Shown here: in pieces, positions 23,512 through 34,262 of the stretch | Layout of the letters: every line of letters starts with the position of its first letter | How positions within the stretch are numbered: position 1 is the stretch's first letter | From: Ceratodon purpureus | Taxonomy: Eukaryota; Streptophyta; Bryopsida; Pseudoditrichales; Ditrichaceae | Direction of reading: 5' to 3' | Length of the DNA: 64,000 nt | Assembly: GCA_014871385.1 (NCBI GenBank) | Contig: CM026421.1 | Coordinates: forward strand, 23,987,383-24,051,382 | The notes under the pieces: generated by a model | What the model was told of the DNA's origin: nothing | Seen by the model: only the letters and a program-made list of their open reading frames with translations | Database searches by the model: none | Position numbers and translations under genes: made by a program

Positions 23512-24410
23512 TTACATGCCGAAGACGGCAGAGTGGGTGAAGGCCTCCGTGATGACCAGACCCAGGAACCCCAGCATCGCAATGCGCCCGTTCCATCTCT
23601 CAGCCCTCGCCGTGAACGGCCCGAAGCTGCGCGCATCCGTGGACTCGCCGCTCATGATCGGCACCAGCGATGCGTATGTAAACAGCTGCACTGCTCCCAA
23701 AAAGTAGAACAGACCCGGCTGGCCGGCGTTCGTCACCTGCTCGAACACCGTCTGGCCCGTCATCCTCTCCACCACCACGGCCCACACGAACCCCAGCATT
23801 GCCTGCACAAACATTCGAGCACATTTAGGTCAGAGATCACTTGCGCCCACGGCACCCGTGCGAGCAAATCATAGACCAGGACGGATTGTACACGGAACAG
23901 GAGCGAGTGATTATAGACGTATTACGAACTAGTCTCGCGAGTTGAAAGTGCAAGACATGCATTGAAGTTGCCATGGCCGTGACATGAAACACTCACCAGT
24001 CGGCAGTTGATGGTCTCGGGTGCGGCGCCATCGAATGCGAACACGCTGAAGAAGTTCTTGCTGCCGGTCTCCGGCCTCCTCTCCACCTCCGGGCGCGGGT
24101 AGAAGGACCCGGACGTCGGCTCCGTGCCGAACACCGACTTCTTCTCGGACTCGTTGGTCTCCTGGTTGCGCAGAATGTCGTCCTTGGTGATGGTGGTCTT
24201 GGTCTGCTTGTCCACCACGGCCTTGGCATCGGCCAGAGGACCCTCACCCTTGCCGGCGTCGCAACGCACCCTTCCGGCGAGGGAGGTCATGAGCCTGGGC
24301 GTGGTGGCGAGTCGGGCTCCACCCAACTTGTTGAACTTGGAGTTGATGGGCAAGGCTTGGAGGCCTCCAAGCTTGGCACATGCAACCTGAGACATCACCA
24401 TGGCGGCCAT
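23512..24410 (-). CDS. Early light-induced protein (ELIP), chloroplast
   Basis: Two exons on minus, 24410-23997 and 23802-23512, joined in phase 0, give 234 aa. The start at 24410 (MAAMVMSQ) is preferred over an upstream ATG because it begins a Ser/Ala/Lys-rich region typical of a chloroplast transit peptide. The mature protein has three predicted thylakoid helices: helix 1 carries the chlorophyll-binding signature ETINCRLAMLGF (spanning the splice junction), helix 2 is GLFYFLGAVQLFTY, and helix 3 carries AERWNGRIAMLGF. The Glu-x2-Asn-x-Arg pairs of helices 1 and 3 are the pigment-binding and inter-helix charge pairs of the LHC superfamily. ELIPs accumulate under high light, cold or desiccation and protect against free chlorophyll and photo-oxidation. 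The exons are GC-rich relative to the flanks. The gene appears complete. Confidence 0.95.
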
Positions 24411-25790
24411 TGTTGTTCGAATGTAACACAGAAGCTTCACAAAACAGAGCAGTAACTATGAACACAAGAAAATACTGTTATGTGTAGAGGCAATATACAA
24501 GCTGATGCAATGAATCTGCTGGTTGTGTTTGATGAAATGGGCATCGAATACATGCATCATATAGTGGTGATCACCCTCACAGTGGAGACCCGAGTGAATG
24601 CCAAGTAGGATGAGGAGAATGAAGTGGCGTGGCAACGCTTGTGTGACAAGGAGGGAGCTTTTGCAAAGAATGGCGCTGCGATTGTACACGAGGCTACCTG
24701 CAGTGAGTAAAGTGCACCAAGGTGCACACAACTAACGAGAATGGCACGTGGTCGACAAAATGGTCGCGCACCTTTTCTTCGTTGCATGGCCACCGAGTGT
24801 TGCAGTCGGTCAGGTGGTCACTAGCCTTATGCGAATCATATGATGAGCAACGAAGCAGCTCTTTGGAAAGCGATCGCCATGTGGGAGTAGTGTATATTGC
24901 TCGTACATCCTCTACGATGAACCTAACCTATGCGATGTTGATCTGTGTTCAGAACGTCACCAAAAGTTGTAAGAAATCTCCCAGGTTTGACCCACCCACA
25001 ATTTGTACACTCATTTCCATCCACCCATACTGACGTTTGTCGAGCTAATGTGGTCGGTCTATGCCGGATTTGACATACCAATGTTTGGAATGGATGCTTT
25101 GATGAGGAAGGTGTAGAGCCCACTTCAAGTTAGTCTTGAAGAGGATGAACTTCTCGAAAGTAGGGCCAGTGAACTTGAATAAGGGAATGGTAACTCCACC
25201 AATTCAGGAACATATCCAGAGAGTGTGGCTTTTTGTCTTTCATCTTCCCTCTTCCACTCAACCATCACAAAAACCCCATCCCAGTCCAAAACCCCAAATT
25301 CACCAAGAATGTTCACCAGTATTCTGCTTGAGATATCCGTCGAGGTTAGACACTGCAAGGTTCTTGAAGCTGAAGTACGTCATCCGCAGTTGTCCAGCAA
25401 CATTTTAAAACACAATTATTTTAAAAGCAGATAGATTCCAATAATTCGGCAAGTATGATGTGACCTAGCAATCATAGACAAAAACGACAGGACACAGAGA
25501 TTCAAGGAAATCACTTCATGCCTGTCATTCAACTGAGAGTCGAATACAACAGATACTCAATTTGAATCAAGGAAATAAACCTATCAGGTGATCATTCACA
25601 GGAAGAACTAAACGTAACAAAAATGTAACCTCGATTGTGCAATTGGACACCTGATAGTGGATACTGAACTCAAAATGCATGATTATGTATTCTTGAAAAT
25701 CAAAATTAAAATCTCCAAAAAGGAAGAAATATGTTCAAAACATTTCGTCAGCTGAAAAACAACTTGCTGTCCAATTTCTATCTGTAATAT
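24411..25790. other. Intergenic region upstream of ELIP
   Basis: It contains the ELIP promoter by position (near 24411). The remainder to 25790 is AT-rich with no gene, RNA or mobile element recognised. Confidence 0.4.
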
Positions 25791-25913
25791 CACTACTAGA
25801 ATCACCCCCCCGAAGCCACGTTTGAAAACAACGTTTTCTCCGTTTAGCCACGTTTTCTGAAATATGGGTCGGGGAGGTCTGCGAAGCAACATTTTTCGAG
25901 TGGAAGCAACGTC
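25791..25913 (+). mobile_element. Possible terminal fragment of another CACTA-type element
   Basis: It begins cactactagaatcacccccc, close to the CACTACTAGAAA-type terminus common in plant CACTA elements and MITEs, followed by repeated 'ccacgttt/cacgtttt' words. It ends exactly where CACTA element 2 is inserted. The other end was not found to the right of element 2, so the fragment may be truncated or the resemblance fortuitous. Confidence 0.45.
25911..25913. repeat. Target-site duplication GTC, left of element 2
   Basis: GTC immediately precedes the CACTA terminus at 25914 and is matched by GTC at 43959-43961. CACTA elements create 3-bp duplications. Confidence 0.9.
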
Positions 25914-25929
25914 CACTAGAGCAGAACAG
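25914..25929 (+). repeat. Left TIR of CACTA element 2
   Basis: cactagagcagaacag: 16 bases identical to the inverted right terminus; similarity fades after that (cattctgtcc against tgtccagagt on the other arm). Confidence 0.95.
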
Positions 25930-26882
25930 CATTCTGTCCTGCGTTAAACTGCGTCAACAGTGACGTAAACCTGGACTTATGGAAATTAGTGTGGAAAAGT
26001 GATCCAAATAAACATACTGCGCGTTAAACGTTTTAACATGCATGCGTCACTTTTGACGTCGTTTTAACGGGTTCTGTCAAAGAGTGTCAACTTGAATTTT
26101 GAAGTGACGCTTCAGCGTTAAAGATAACAATGGGAGACAAGGACGCGTCAACTTTGACAGAGCTCTGCTTTGTGGAAAGTAATTTTTCCGGGGAGTTTTT
26201 TACCTCAGGGTAGTTTAGTGATGGATGAATTTAGTCTCATCCCACGTCAGCACGTTTCTTTTAACGTGGAGGGCGTTTAGGGTGACATGAGAGACGTTCA
26301 ACTGCGTTATTAAAGACGTTGGTCTAGAGTTTAGGTTCTGCTGACGTGGCGGCTAGGTTGTCTATAGGCTACATCGTAGGGGGTGTCAACAGTGACGCTC
26401 GCGTTTAGGATGACATAAAAACACGTCACACTGCGTTTCAAGAAACATATGGACGTGGTTGACGTGTCCACTATGCATGTAAGGTAGGGATGACGTGGCG
26501 GCTAGGTTTTCACGGGGTCTATGTCCTAGGGGGAGTCAATAGTGACGTGCACGTTTTGAGTGACACAAAAACGCGTCTAATTGACGCGCGCGTTAAATTA
26601 GACGTCGGATGCATTGCTGAATGTTTTGATGTGGAAGTGTCACTATTGACATGGTTTTAACGTGAACGTGACACACTGTACGTAGGTTTAACGTGATAGC
26701 GTCACTATGAACAAATTCGTAACTATTACAGTACTTTTGACGTTCACATGTCAATCTTAACGTAGCTTTAGCATGCATTCCGTTGTGAACGTTACTAAAA
26801 ACGACAAGTGCTGTTCATTACACGTGGAACTGCGTTACGTTAAACATCATTTACAGTCATTTGACATCAAATCTGTGAAGGG
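25930..26882. repeat. Left subterminal motif array of element 2
   Basis: Densely packed short motifs: GCGTTAA, TGACGTxx, GTCAAC and CACGTCA words in both orientations, often paired as GCGTT followed a few bases later by TGAC. Subterminal repeats of this sort bind the TNP1/TNPA protein in the En/Spm system. The array runs up to the stop codon of TNP2, so it also forms the 3' flank of that gene. Confidence 0.85.
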
Positions 26883-29800
26883 TCAATGCTCACTATCTGA
26901 TGAATCGCCGAGGAGGTGGTCCGCTTCCTCATCGTCAGTGTCCGCTGCTAGGGGACCAACCATGTGCCTTTCTACAAAGGACCCGTTTACTATGAACTCC
27001 TCCGAGTCTGAAGATTCGGGCCTGCTGGTGCCAATGTTATTGGCACGTGATGACAAAAGGCCGGTGATCTGTGCATCTGCGTCGTCCTCTTCTTGTGCAA
27101 AGGCGCGACCTCCACGGCTGCCTCGAACATCAACCTTGCAGACCACCTTCCACGGCCCGTCGTCGGTCGCAAAAAACACTTGCTGCACATGAATGGGAAA
27201 AGCAAATGATTGGGGACCAAGAGGTGCTCTGTACTGATCTGCGAAGTTCACGGAAAGGAACCCGTGTTCATCCCGCTTCATTGTAGGAGCAGCACCTCCT
27301 AGTCTTCCTTTAACCCAGGAACATACAAGAACTACGACGCACGTACGCCTGTAGTCCAATTCGAGTATTTCTTCAACATGGCCCACGTACTCCTCTGTCT
27401 CTGCTCCTCCATCATCTGTGAAGGATGCATGCACTCCACTGTCCATGGTGGTGTTTGAAGCTTCGACTGAGCGGCAACGAAAGTGCATGCCATAAGCCTT
27501 CATTGACCGATACGCGGTTGCAATAAATGATGGAGGCCTCGACAAATCGAACGTGGTCTGGTCGACGCGCCTGGAGCCAGTGGCACGGTCGGTGGCAACC
27601 GCGGCAGTCAGCCAATCTGAAAAGGCTGGCAATGCCCGCAGCTCAGAAGGCGTATTAGAGGGCCTCCGTCCCCTTCGAGGAGGTCTTCCACGATGGCGCT
27701 GGCGGCGTAGAGACGACCTAGACTCCTGTTCCCCCTCGTATGCTCTGAAGTGCGCAATTATGAAGACATGGAACATCCGTTGCGTTAGATTTAAGGGAAA
27801 CAGTGTACGCAGTGACACAGTTTAACGGATGTTAACATGATTTCCGGTGACGTTAACGTAAAATCGTGTTTCTAAAGACATTACATCATGTTTATGGACG
27901 TCGACACATGAAGGGGAAAAAAAACAGGGAAGGGTCACAGCTATAGTTTAGGGTGGCACCGTCTGTAGTGTTGAAGTGAGGCGGCGTTCGTGATTACAAA
28001 GTTGTGAATCCATCCACGAAGAGTGCGGGACAGCAGTCGCCTTACTCCCTTGCCCTCCACCATTTCATCGTGCATTGCCTGCTCTTCATTTGCGTCCCAC
28101 ACTCTGCGGGACGTAGCGCCGTAACGTTCCATATACTCTGAGCAGAATCCAAGTGTTTCTTCCATAGAGTATGCCTCTGCCATGCAACCCTCGGGCCGAG
28201 CGTACGAACGCACATAATCCTTCAGTGTCTTCATGTATCTCTCCATTGGATACATCCAACGACTCTGAACTGGGCCGCATAGAAATAGCTCCTCCATGAG
28301 ATGCACAAGAAGGTGCGCCATGATGACCATTGAACCTAGAGGAAACTCGCGCTCAATCATACAGAGTGTCTCGTTTGCGTCTGCAACCCACTCCTGTTCT
28401 TTGGCCGGGTTGATTGTGCGACTGCACAAACGCCTAAATACCCTGCTGACTCTCATGATGCAGGTCCGGACTTCGCGATTCATATCGACATTCCTCAGTG
28501 ACACGGGTAGTATCTGCAAATGCCAAAAAGAGAGTTCAATAGAATGTCAGAAAGTACGGAATTAATATTCTGTTTACATACTACAGAAAGGTACAAGACG
28601 CCTCATTGTTTTCAAGGGACATGAATCTGCATACGTGCTTTGTCTTCAACCTGGGTTACCCCTTGTTTCCAGTAACGTGGAATTGCGTGGAGTGCAAGTT
28701 TAAAATAACAGGCAACAACATGTTCTGACGTCAAAGGTACGTTACTCACATTTCAAGTAACGTTACACTGCGTTTCCGAGGAAATTAGCATAACACGAAG
28801 GAACGTGCTAAAGTGTTAACTAAAACATTCCATTGACAGGAAGTAACATATTGCATGTATCTCTATAGCTGATACACATTCAGTAGGTCAACTTAAACAT
28901 AGTAGCAACGAAGAATTGAAATTTGCTTACCTGTTGCATTAGGATGTGAAAGTCATGGGATTTAAGAAATCTCAATCTTCCTTCAGACACCCTTTTGTGA
29001 ATGGCGCCTGCATAATTCTGTGGCACCTTCGTCGATCCTATTACGGCTAGCATGTCAGTCTTCGCTTGTGGTGGGAGAACATAAGGTGCGTGTGGCATGA
29101 ATAGCCGGCCGTCTCTGCCGTCAGTCTGTCTCAACCATAAGTTAGACCTCACTCCCATATCTTTGAAGTCCATGCGTCCTCGAGGAAAGTCAGTCTCCCC
29201 AAACAGAGTCTTTATTATATTTTCACAAAGGTTTTTCTCGCAATGCATGACGTCCAGGGTATGCCTGATCAGCAAGTCCTGCACCACATTGACGGCTACG
29301 GTCAAAATTCGAAAATTCTACATGTTTCTGTGGGATGACAGAAAGGGACGTTTTCGAGTGACATAGGTTGACAGGTTTTAACGTTGTTCAGTGTTTAAAG
29401 TGACGGTACTCTATGTCACAGGTTCATCATTTAAAGACATCGTGGTGACACGGGATAACAGAGTTTCACGTTACAAAGCATCTCTTGCACTTAAACGTAT
29501 CGACGATTGGAGCAAAAATAAAAAGTGATGAGCGGCATGGCACAAACCTTCCAATATGGAAGGGAGAAAAGCGCGGAAATTCTCTTCACTCCGTGCCTCC
29601 TCACAGGATCGCCTGGACCATCTGCCCGGCCACCGGAGGCAATGTACGCCTCCCTTTCTTGTGCAAATTGCAGGACATCGTTGCCTGTCATCCTTGAACA
29701 TGAACAACCTCTCTCTTCAAGACCGTTGAATCGCATATCGGTACGGAATGCATGGTCCTCCGGAAGACGCTGGCGTGCACCTACGTACACTATCTTCTGG

Positions 29801-31568
29801 CCGTTAGGACCCCTCGCACTTCTGGAAACAATGTTCGGACCACAAACTGGGCAAGCCCTATAGCCCTTTGTTTGTTGTCCTGAAATCAATCCGTAAGCGG
29901 GAAAATCTGAAATTGTCCATAATAAGAGGCCACGGAGTGTGAAGGGCCTCTCCGCTGGATCTGCTGAAGCGTCCACGGCTGGTACGCCTCCCCAGAGGGC
30001 ATGCAATTCTTCCAAGAGTGGCGCAATGAAAACATCTATGTTCTTGTCCGTCGGTGACTCCTTGCCCGAAATTAAAATGCTCAGCATGATGAAAAAGCGT
30101 TTTGTGAGTAACCACGGCGGTAGATTGTAAATTATTAAGAGAACAGGCCACGTTGAATGTGACGTACTACGAACCGAAAAAGGGTTCAGTCCATCAAGTG
30201 ACAGTGCCATGCGCACGTTCCGATTCTCAGCTTGAAACGTGGGATCTATGACTCCAATGTGTCTCCAAGCGGGACTGTCGATTACGGAGTCCATTACGGG
30301 CTCGCCATCCCCGTTTGTGGTCACCCCACGCTCTGAATGCCATTTCAGAAGCTTTGCAATTGCAGGAGAGCCAAACATGCGCCTCAGCCTCGGAATAAGG
30401 GGAAAGTGCCTTACAACCTTCGTCGGTGCTGTCTTCGTACCTTCATACAGATACAGAGAACACTACATCACGTTACAGATGACACAAATTGTGTGACACA
30501 TGACACAAACAATGCGTCTAAGATGACATGAATGCATTCTTAATGGTGACATAAAGTGCGTTTCAAATGACATAAACTGAGTTACTCATGACATTGCCAC
30601 GTTTCCAATGACGTATACTGACTTACAGATGTAGAAAACTAAGTCACAGATAACATAAGGTGCGTTACGGATAACACATAGTGAAATTCCGTATGACATA
30701 CACTACGTTCCAAGTGACACATAGTACCTTCTCTGTATCTGCTTTTCCCGCAGCGGGGGCATGATTCGCAGTCCGCGTGCTCTCCACGAAATAGAACGCA
30801 ACCTGCAGGACAAGCATGTATAACATTGTACGCTAGTCCGAGTGCTTGCAGCATTATCTTTGCCTTGTAGTGCTTCGCAGGCAAGACGTTTCCCTTTGGA
30901 AGAAGCTCCGCCGACAGATAATGAAGCAGCTCAGTTACAAATGCGTTGCTCACCCCATGCGTCGTGCACAGTGTCATGATGACAACCACTGCTGAGATTA
31001 GGCTTACAGAACTACCTGCATACACTGGATGTGAGGCCTCCGAATATAGTAACTCCAATGCCTCGACTGTGCTATCTGCGAAGTCTGCTTCATCAGTGTC
31101 ATCGTTGGGCCTATTCTCAGAATCTTGCGCAATCTCCTGTAATTCTTCAGCGGTTCGCAGAGCGTCCTCAAACTGCTTATGAACATCGTGGTGGCCAGGC
31201 GGATCATCACTTGTGTCTTCGGGTTGAAGATGCTCAAAAACCTCTTCATTGCGGCCATCAGTATTGTCTACCGTCCACTCCTCATCGCTGTGGTACCACG
31301 CTCCATCCTCCGGGTACCCCTCTGGGGGATCTCCTCCAATCATAGAGCGGTACAGAAATGGGTCGCGTCCATAAGATTTCAGATGCTTAGTTATTGCTCG
31401 CACAGGCAAGCGTCGGCCTCCGTGACAGTACGTGCATGGGCATGACCACCTCGTTATAGGAACCTCCGTGCTTGCAGCGAATTGAAGTTCGTGATGGTGA
31501 ATTATCTCCTCAGTCGATCTCCACTTGCGTTTTCCAGTGTTGAACGCCATTTCTGCACAGGAGGCCAT
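26883..31568 (-). CDS. TNP2 transposase of CACTA element 2, intact
   Basis: Five exons on minus: 31568-30728, 30440-29548, 29278-28931, 28513-27960 and 27744-26883. All junctions are GT-AG with matching phase; the sum is 3498 nt, 1165 aa, without a stop. Exon 1 has the C-x-C-x2-C...KHLKSYGRDP motif and an acidic linker, then CPAGCVLFRGE and CPRCGKSRY. Exon 2 is the Transposase_21 core (LDGLNPFSV, ISDFPAYGLISG, ACPVCG). Exon 3 has DVMHCEKN. Exon 4 is DUF4218-like (SRWMYPMERYMKTL). Exon 5 is DUF4216-like with an acidic Ser/Asp C-terminus. It is clearly homologous to the element 1 transposase but strongly diverged, with introns at the 30727-30441 and 28930-28514 positions where element 1 is continuous. 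MAFNTGKRK, six codons in, is an alternative start. Predicted role: cutting and rejoining CACTA ends in the nucleus. Confidence 0.95.
30441..30727. repeat. Motif array filling intron 1 of TNP2 (element 2)
   Basis: Nearly the whole intron consists of loosely periodic copies, about 20-24 bp apart, of a word like atgacataaa-tgcgtttca (for example 'gtgacataaagtgcgtttca' and 'atgacataaactgagttact'). It is the same bipartite GCGTT/TGAC motif as in the subterminal arrays. Confidence 0.8.
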
Positions 31569-31967
31569 GTGATAGATTAGGACGCGGACTCCATGCAGCT
31601 AATGATGTAATTTACGCATGTGCACTTCACCGTAAGGTCCGTTTAAAGTGATAGTAGAACGCGTTTTAGAATGCGTTATATGCCGTTTCACGTGACATAC
31701 ACGATGACGCGCAAAGACGCTACAGAATCATATATCGCGTTTCATGTGACGTGACATGACGTCTCTGTAGATGTTACATTATGTCACAACACATTTTCTA
31801 TGACGGAAGCAGCGAGACACATCTGACGTAGTGAGAACATATATCCAAAGCACTGTTGCCATTTTCAGGGGCTCCGTAGACGACGGTACGTTTGTTGCCA
31901 GTAATGCATATCACAGGCTGCCGATTTGATAGCCCTACTTCCGCTCATGAATCCAGCACTGTTTGGA
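31569..31967. repeat. Motif-rich spacer upstream of TNP2 (element 2)
   Basis: Non-coding; 31620-31830 is dense in GCGTTT, TGACGT and TTACGTGAC-type words. By position it holds the TNP2 promoter. Confidence 0.6.
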
Positions 31968-32456
31968 TCAGTCAACGGAGTAGTCTAATTTGTCCCAGCC
32001 TTCGTGATCTTCAAGGGTGATTGCTATATCAGTCTCCTGTGTCGCTGAAGATGTTGGTATCGGTGAACGCTTGGGCAACTGCGACACGTACATCTTCCCG
32101 TCCCCGATGGCGCCTAGGTATGGATTGGCTATGCGTTTCATTGCCCTTGAAGCAACCGGTCTGGTCATTTTCGGCTTCCAACTCCGACTTGCAATCCTAG
32201 GAATGTTCCGGGACCTGCGAAGCTCACAATACGGGCCCAGACGCAAAGGATTCAAGGTTCGTATGTTTTCAGCCTCAGTGATCACAGCCTCCGTCCTTTC
32301 AGGGGGGGTCAAATACTTGTCTAGATTTGAGAGGATAAGGATTACTTCACACTCTTCCGCAGTCGGAGTCCAAACTTCGTGTTCCTCATCAGAGAACCCC
32401 CAACTGCTTGTATCTTGCGGACTTTGACGGCAGCGGTCCGTTTTCTGGTCACCCAT
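31968..32456 (-). CDS. Unrecognised 162-aa protein in element 2
   Basis: Complete frame on minus (ATG to TGA), directly upstream of the TNP2 gene and in the same direction. I do not recognise the family. The N-terminal third is acidic and Trp-containing (WGFSDEEHEVWTP), followed by a helical segment with a Leu/Ile-rich stretch (ECEVILILSNLDKYL), then a basic middle (about residues 80-115, Arg/Lys-rich, including RSRNIPRIASRSWKPK) that could be a nuclear-localisation or nucleic-acid-binding region, and an acidic end. It is flanked on both sides by the GCGTT/TGAC motif DNA, which supports its being an isolated coding island. It could be an exon of a longer gene. Confidence 0.5.
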   Translation of the reverse strand: MGDQKTDRCRQSPQDTSSWGFSDEEHEVWTPTAEECEVILILSNLDKYLTPPERTEAVITEAENIRTLNPLRLGPYCELRRSRNIPRIASRSWKPKMTRPVASRAMKRIANPYLGAIGDGKMYVSQLPKRSPIPTSSATQETDIAITLEDHEGWDKLDYSVD

Positions 32457-33060
32457 AACCTGAAAGGTTTATGTCGCGTTTCACGTGACGGCATGTGATG
32501 TCTTGATAGCATTACATTACGTTAGATTGCGTTTCCAGTGATGGAAAATAATGACGCATGCAAGACGTACTAAGACTATTCAACGAAAGCAGTGGCATGA
32601 GGTAATACTGGTCACATCTTCATCAAATAAAGTTCGTACTAAGTGGAGATTGGGGTTGCTACCTGGGTTTATGGAGGCCTGTTCGCTGTGTGTGTCCAAG
32701 AATCCAGTCTCAATGACCCGAATCCACGTGTCAAACCGAACTGTATTCACATGTCGGACACCATAATTCAAAGCTCATGGCAAATTTGGCAAAAATAGGT
32801 ACGAGGTTTAATGCTTGCAATCGGACTCGTTCAACCATCGCCACCACGGTAGTCCATTTCAATGGCAATCAAGTCCTACTTTGAGTTAGATTTTCTGGAC
32901 TAAAGCGTTAACTATCACGTTACGTCCCGTTCTGCATGACGTTGCGATAAGGTTCTATCACGTCAGGAGTGACGGTAGATTACGTTAAAGGAGACGCAGA
33001 GTTTAGTAACCTGTGACAGTAGATGACTTCATATCGCGTTTATTCAAATTGAGTGGACAC
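32457..33060. repeat. Motif-rich spacer in element 2
   Basis: Clusters of GCGTTTCacgTGACG and TTACGT words at 32470-32530 and 32890-33050, with ordinary sequence between them. Confidence 0.6.
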
Positions 33061-33800
33061 CGCAACACAGAATGAGAAAATCATTAAGTAGGATTGTCAC
33101 CTGTGTCTTAGATTCACACCGCGACGGGTCTCACATGCTCCAGACGTCTTCCTCCTCCTCCTCCTCCTCTGGTTTCCAGCTCACCTATTTAACTGTACAC
33201 AAAACAGTTCGACAGAGCTATATGACTAAGTCTCATGTTCTAATCTAGGTATTAGGATTGCACATTCCACATGTGCGAACGACTTTGTGATCATACAAAG
33301 TCTTTGTACAAAGAGTATCTGGAATCAAGTGAATAGATTGCATGTACGCATGGTACCGGCTATCAAGTCACTAGATTGCATGTACGTTCAGATTTCGGGC
33401 AAGTAATCCTAGCCCTGTGCAGCTGTACTAGCTAGTTCAGTACTCATCAGTAGTTAGTACTGCTTCTGTTTGTGACTCCCATACTTCCAATTCAATCACC
33501 TCCGACGCATGCAAGAGTGTTTTCACGCAAATGAGAGATATGCAATGCCAGTACAATATCCATCAAGGGAAAACCGGTAGGTCCTCCATGAGGTCGCCTT
33601 TTTCAGTACTGAATTTGACAGCCACATCTCCTTCCTTCTAACTCTTGTAATGAGAGGGTCTTACCTATGATCGGGGTGTGCAAAAACATCTGACTCCGCA
33701 GATTCCTCAGTCACCAGAGAGGCCGTTTTTTTAATCTCAGACACTGTTGGCATTCTGTCCTCCTGGCTCCGAGCTTAGCGTCCTCTGCTTCTGCTAGGAA
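33061..33800. other. Upstream region of the Trp-pair ORF (element 2)
   Basis: Non-coding; contains a (CTC)n microsatellite near 33150-33172 and a short direct repeat (two 'agattgcatgtacg' words near 33336-33385). Unlike its neighbours it lacks the GCGTT/TGAC motif. Confidence 0.4.
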
Positions 33801-34262
33801 ATGGACAAGCATGTTTTTTTTAGTTGGTTGGCCGAGGTTCATTTGCGAAAGCAAACACAAGGCATTGAGCTCCCGAATCTCCCAGCCCTTGCGTCGTTTG
33901 TTACATTTTCTAACGAATTCTGTTGGAGTGATCCTTGTTACCAGGAGGTGGAGTCACTGGGAAAGGCGACCGGCATCCATTTCGTAGACTTCTTACAGCA
34001 GTATCATGACTCCAAGAGTACCCGCGGATCAGCACCTGCACATCCAATTCTCCTGGACAATGTCACCGAAGACACCGGAGAATCTAAGCCCTGGTCGTAC
34101 TCATTCAGAACCTCCGACTGTTCTTCTCTCGAGACCCACTTGGACGCTGCCACCTCTGTTTACCTGAGTGCCAGCGAGTGTTCTTCTCTGGAGACCCACT
34201 TCGACGCTACCACCTCTGTTTTCTTGAGTGCCAGCGAGGGATCAGTTACCGCACTGAACTAG
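33801..34262 (+). CDS. Trp-pair accessory protein of element 2
   Basis: Complete 153-aa frame, ATG to TAG. Residues 6-68 contain Trp9 and Trp42 (the latter in WSDPCYQE), then Gly58-Ile59 and a Phe-rich end, followed by APAHPILLD at about 79-86. The same pattern, with Trp-Trp spacing 33, WSD-x-CY-x-E, Gly-Leu 16 residues on and a [AL]-x-PI[IL]L strand, occurs in the protein at 59344-60045. The C-terminal half has a perfect-register 20-residue tandem duplication (two copies of CSSLETH...SASE, encoded by a 60-bp direct repeat at about 34118-34237). No known family is recognised. It lies between TNP1-like and TNP2, in TNP1 orientation, exactly as the related gene does in element 1. Role unknown; a small adaptor or DNA-binding partner is a guess. 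Confidence 0.65.
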   Translation: MDKHVFFSWLAEVHLRKQTQGIELPNLPALASFVTFSNEFCWSDPCYQEVESLGKATGIHFVDFLQQYHDSKSTRGSAPAHPILLDNVTEDTGESKPWSYSFRTSDCSSLETHLDAATSVYLSASECSSLETHFDATTSVFLSASEGSVTALN

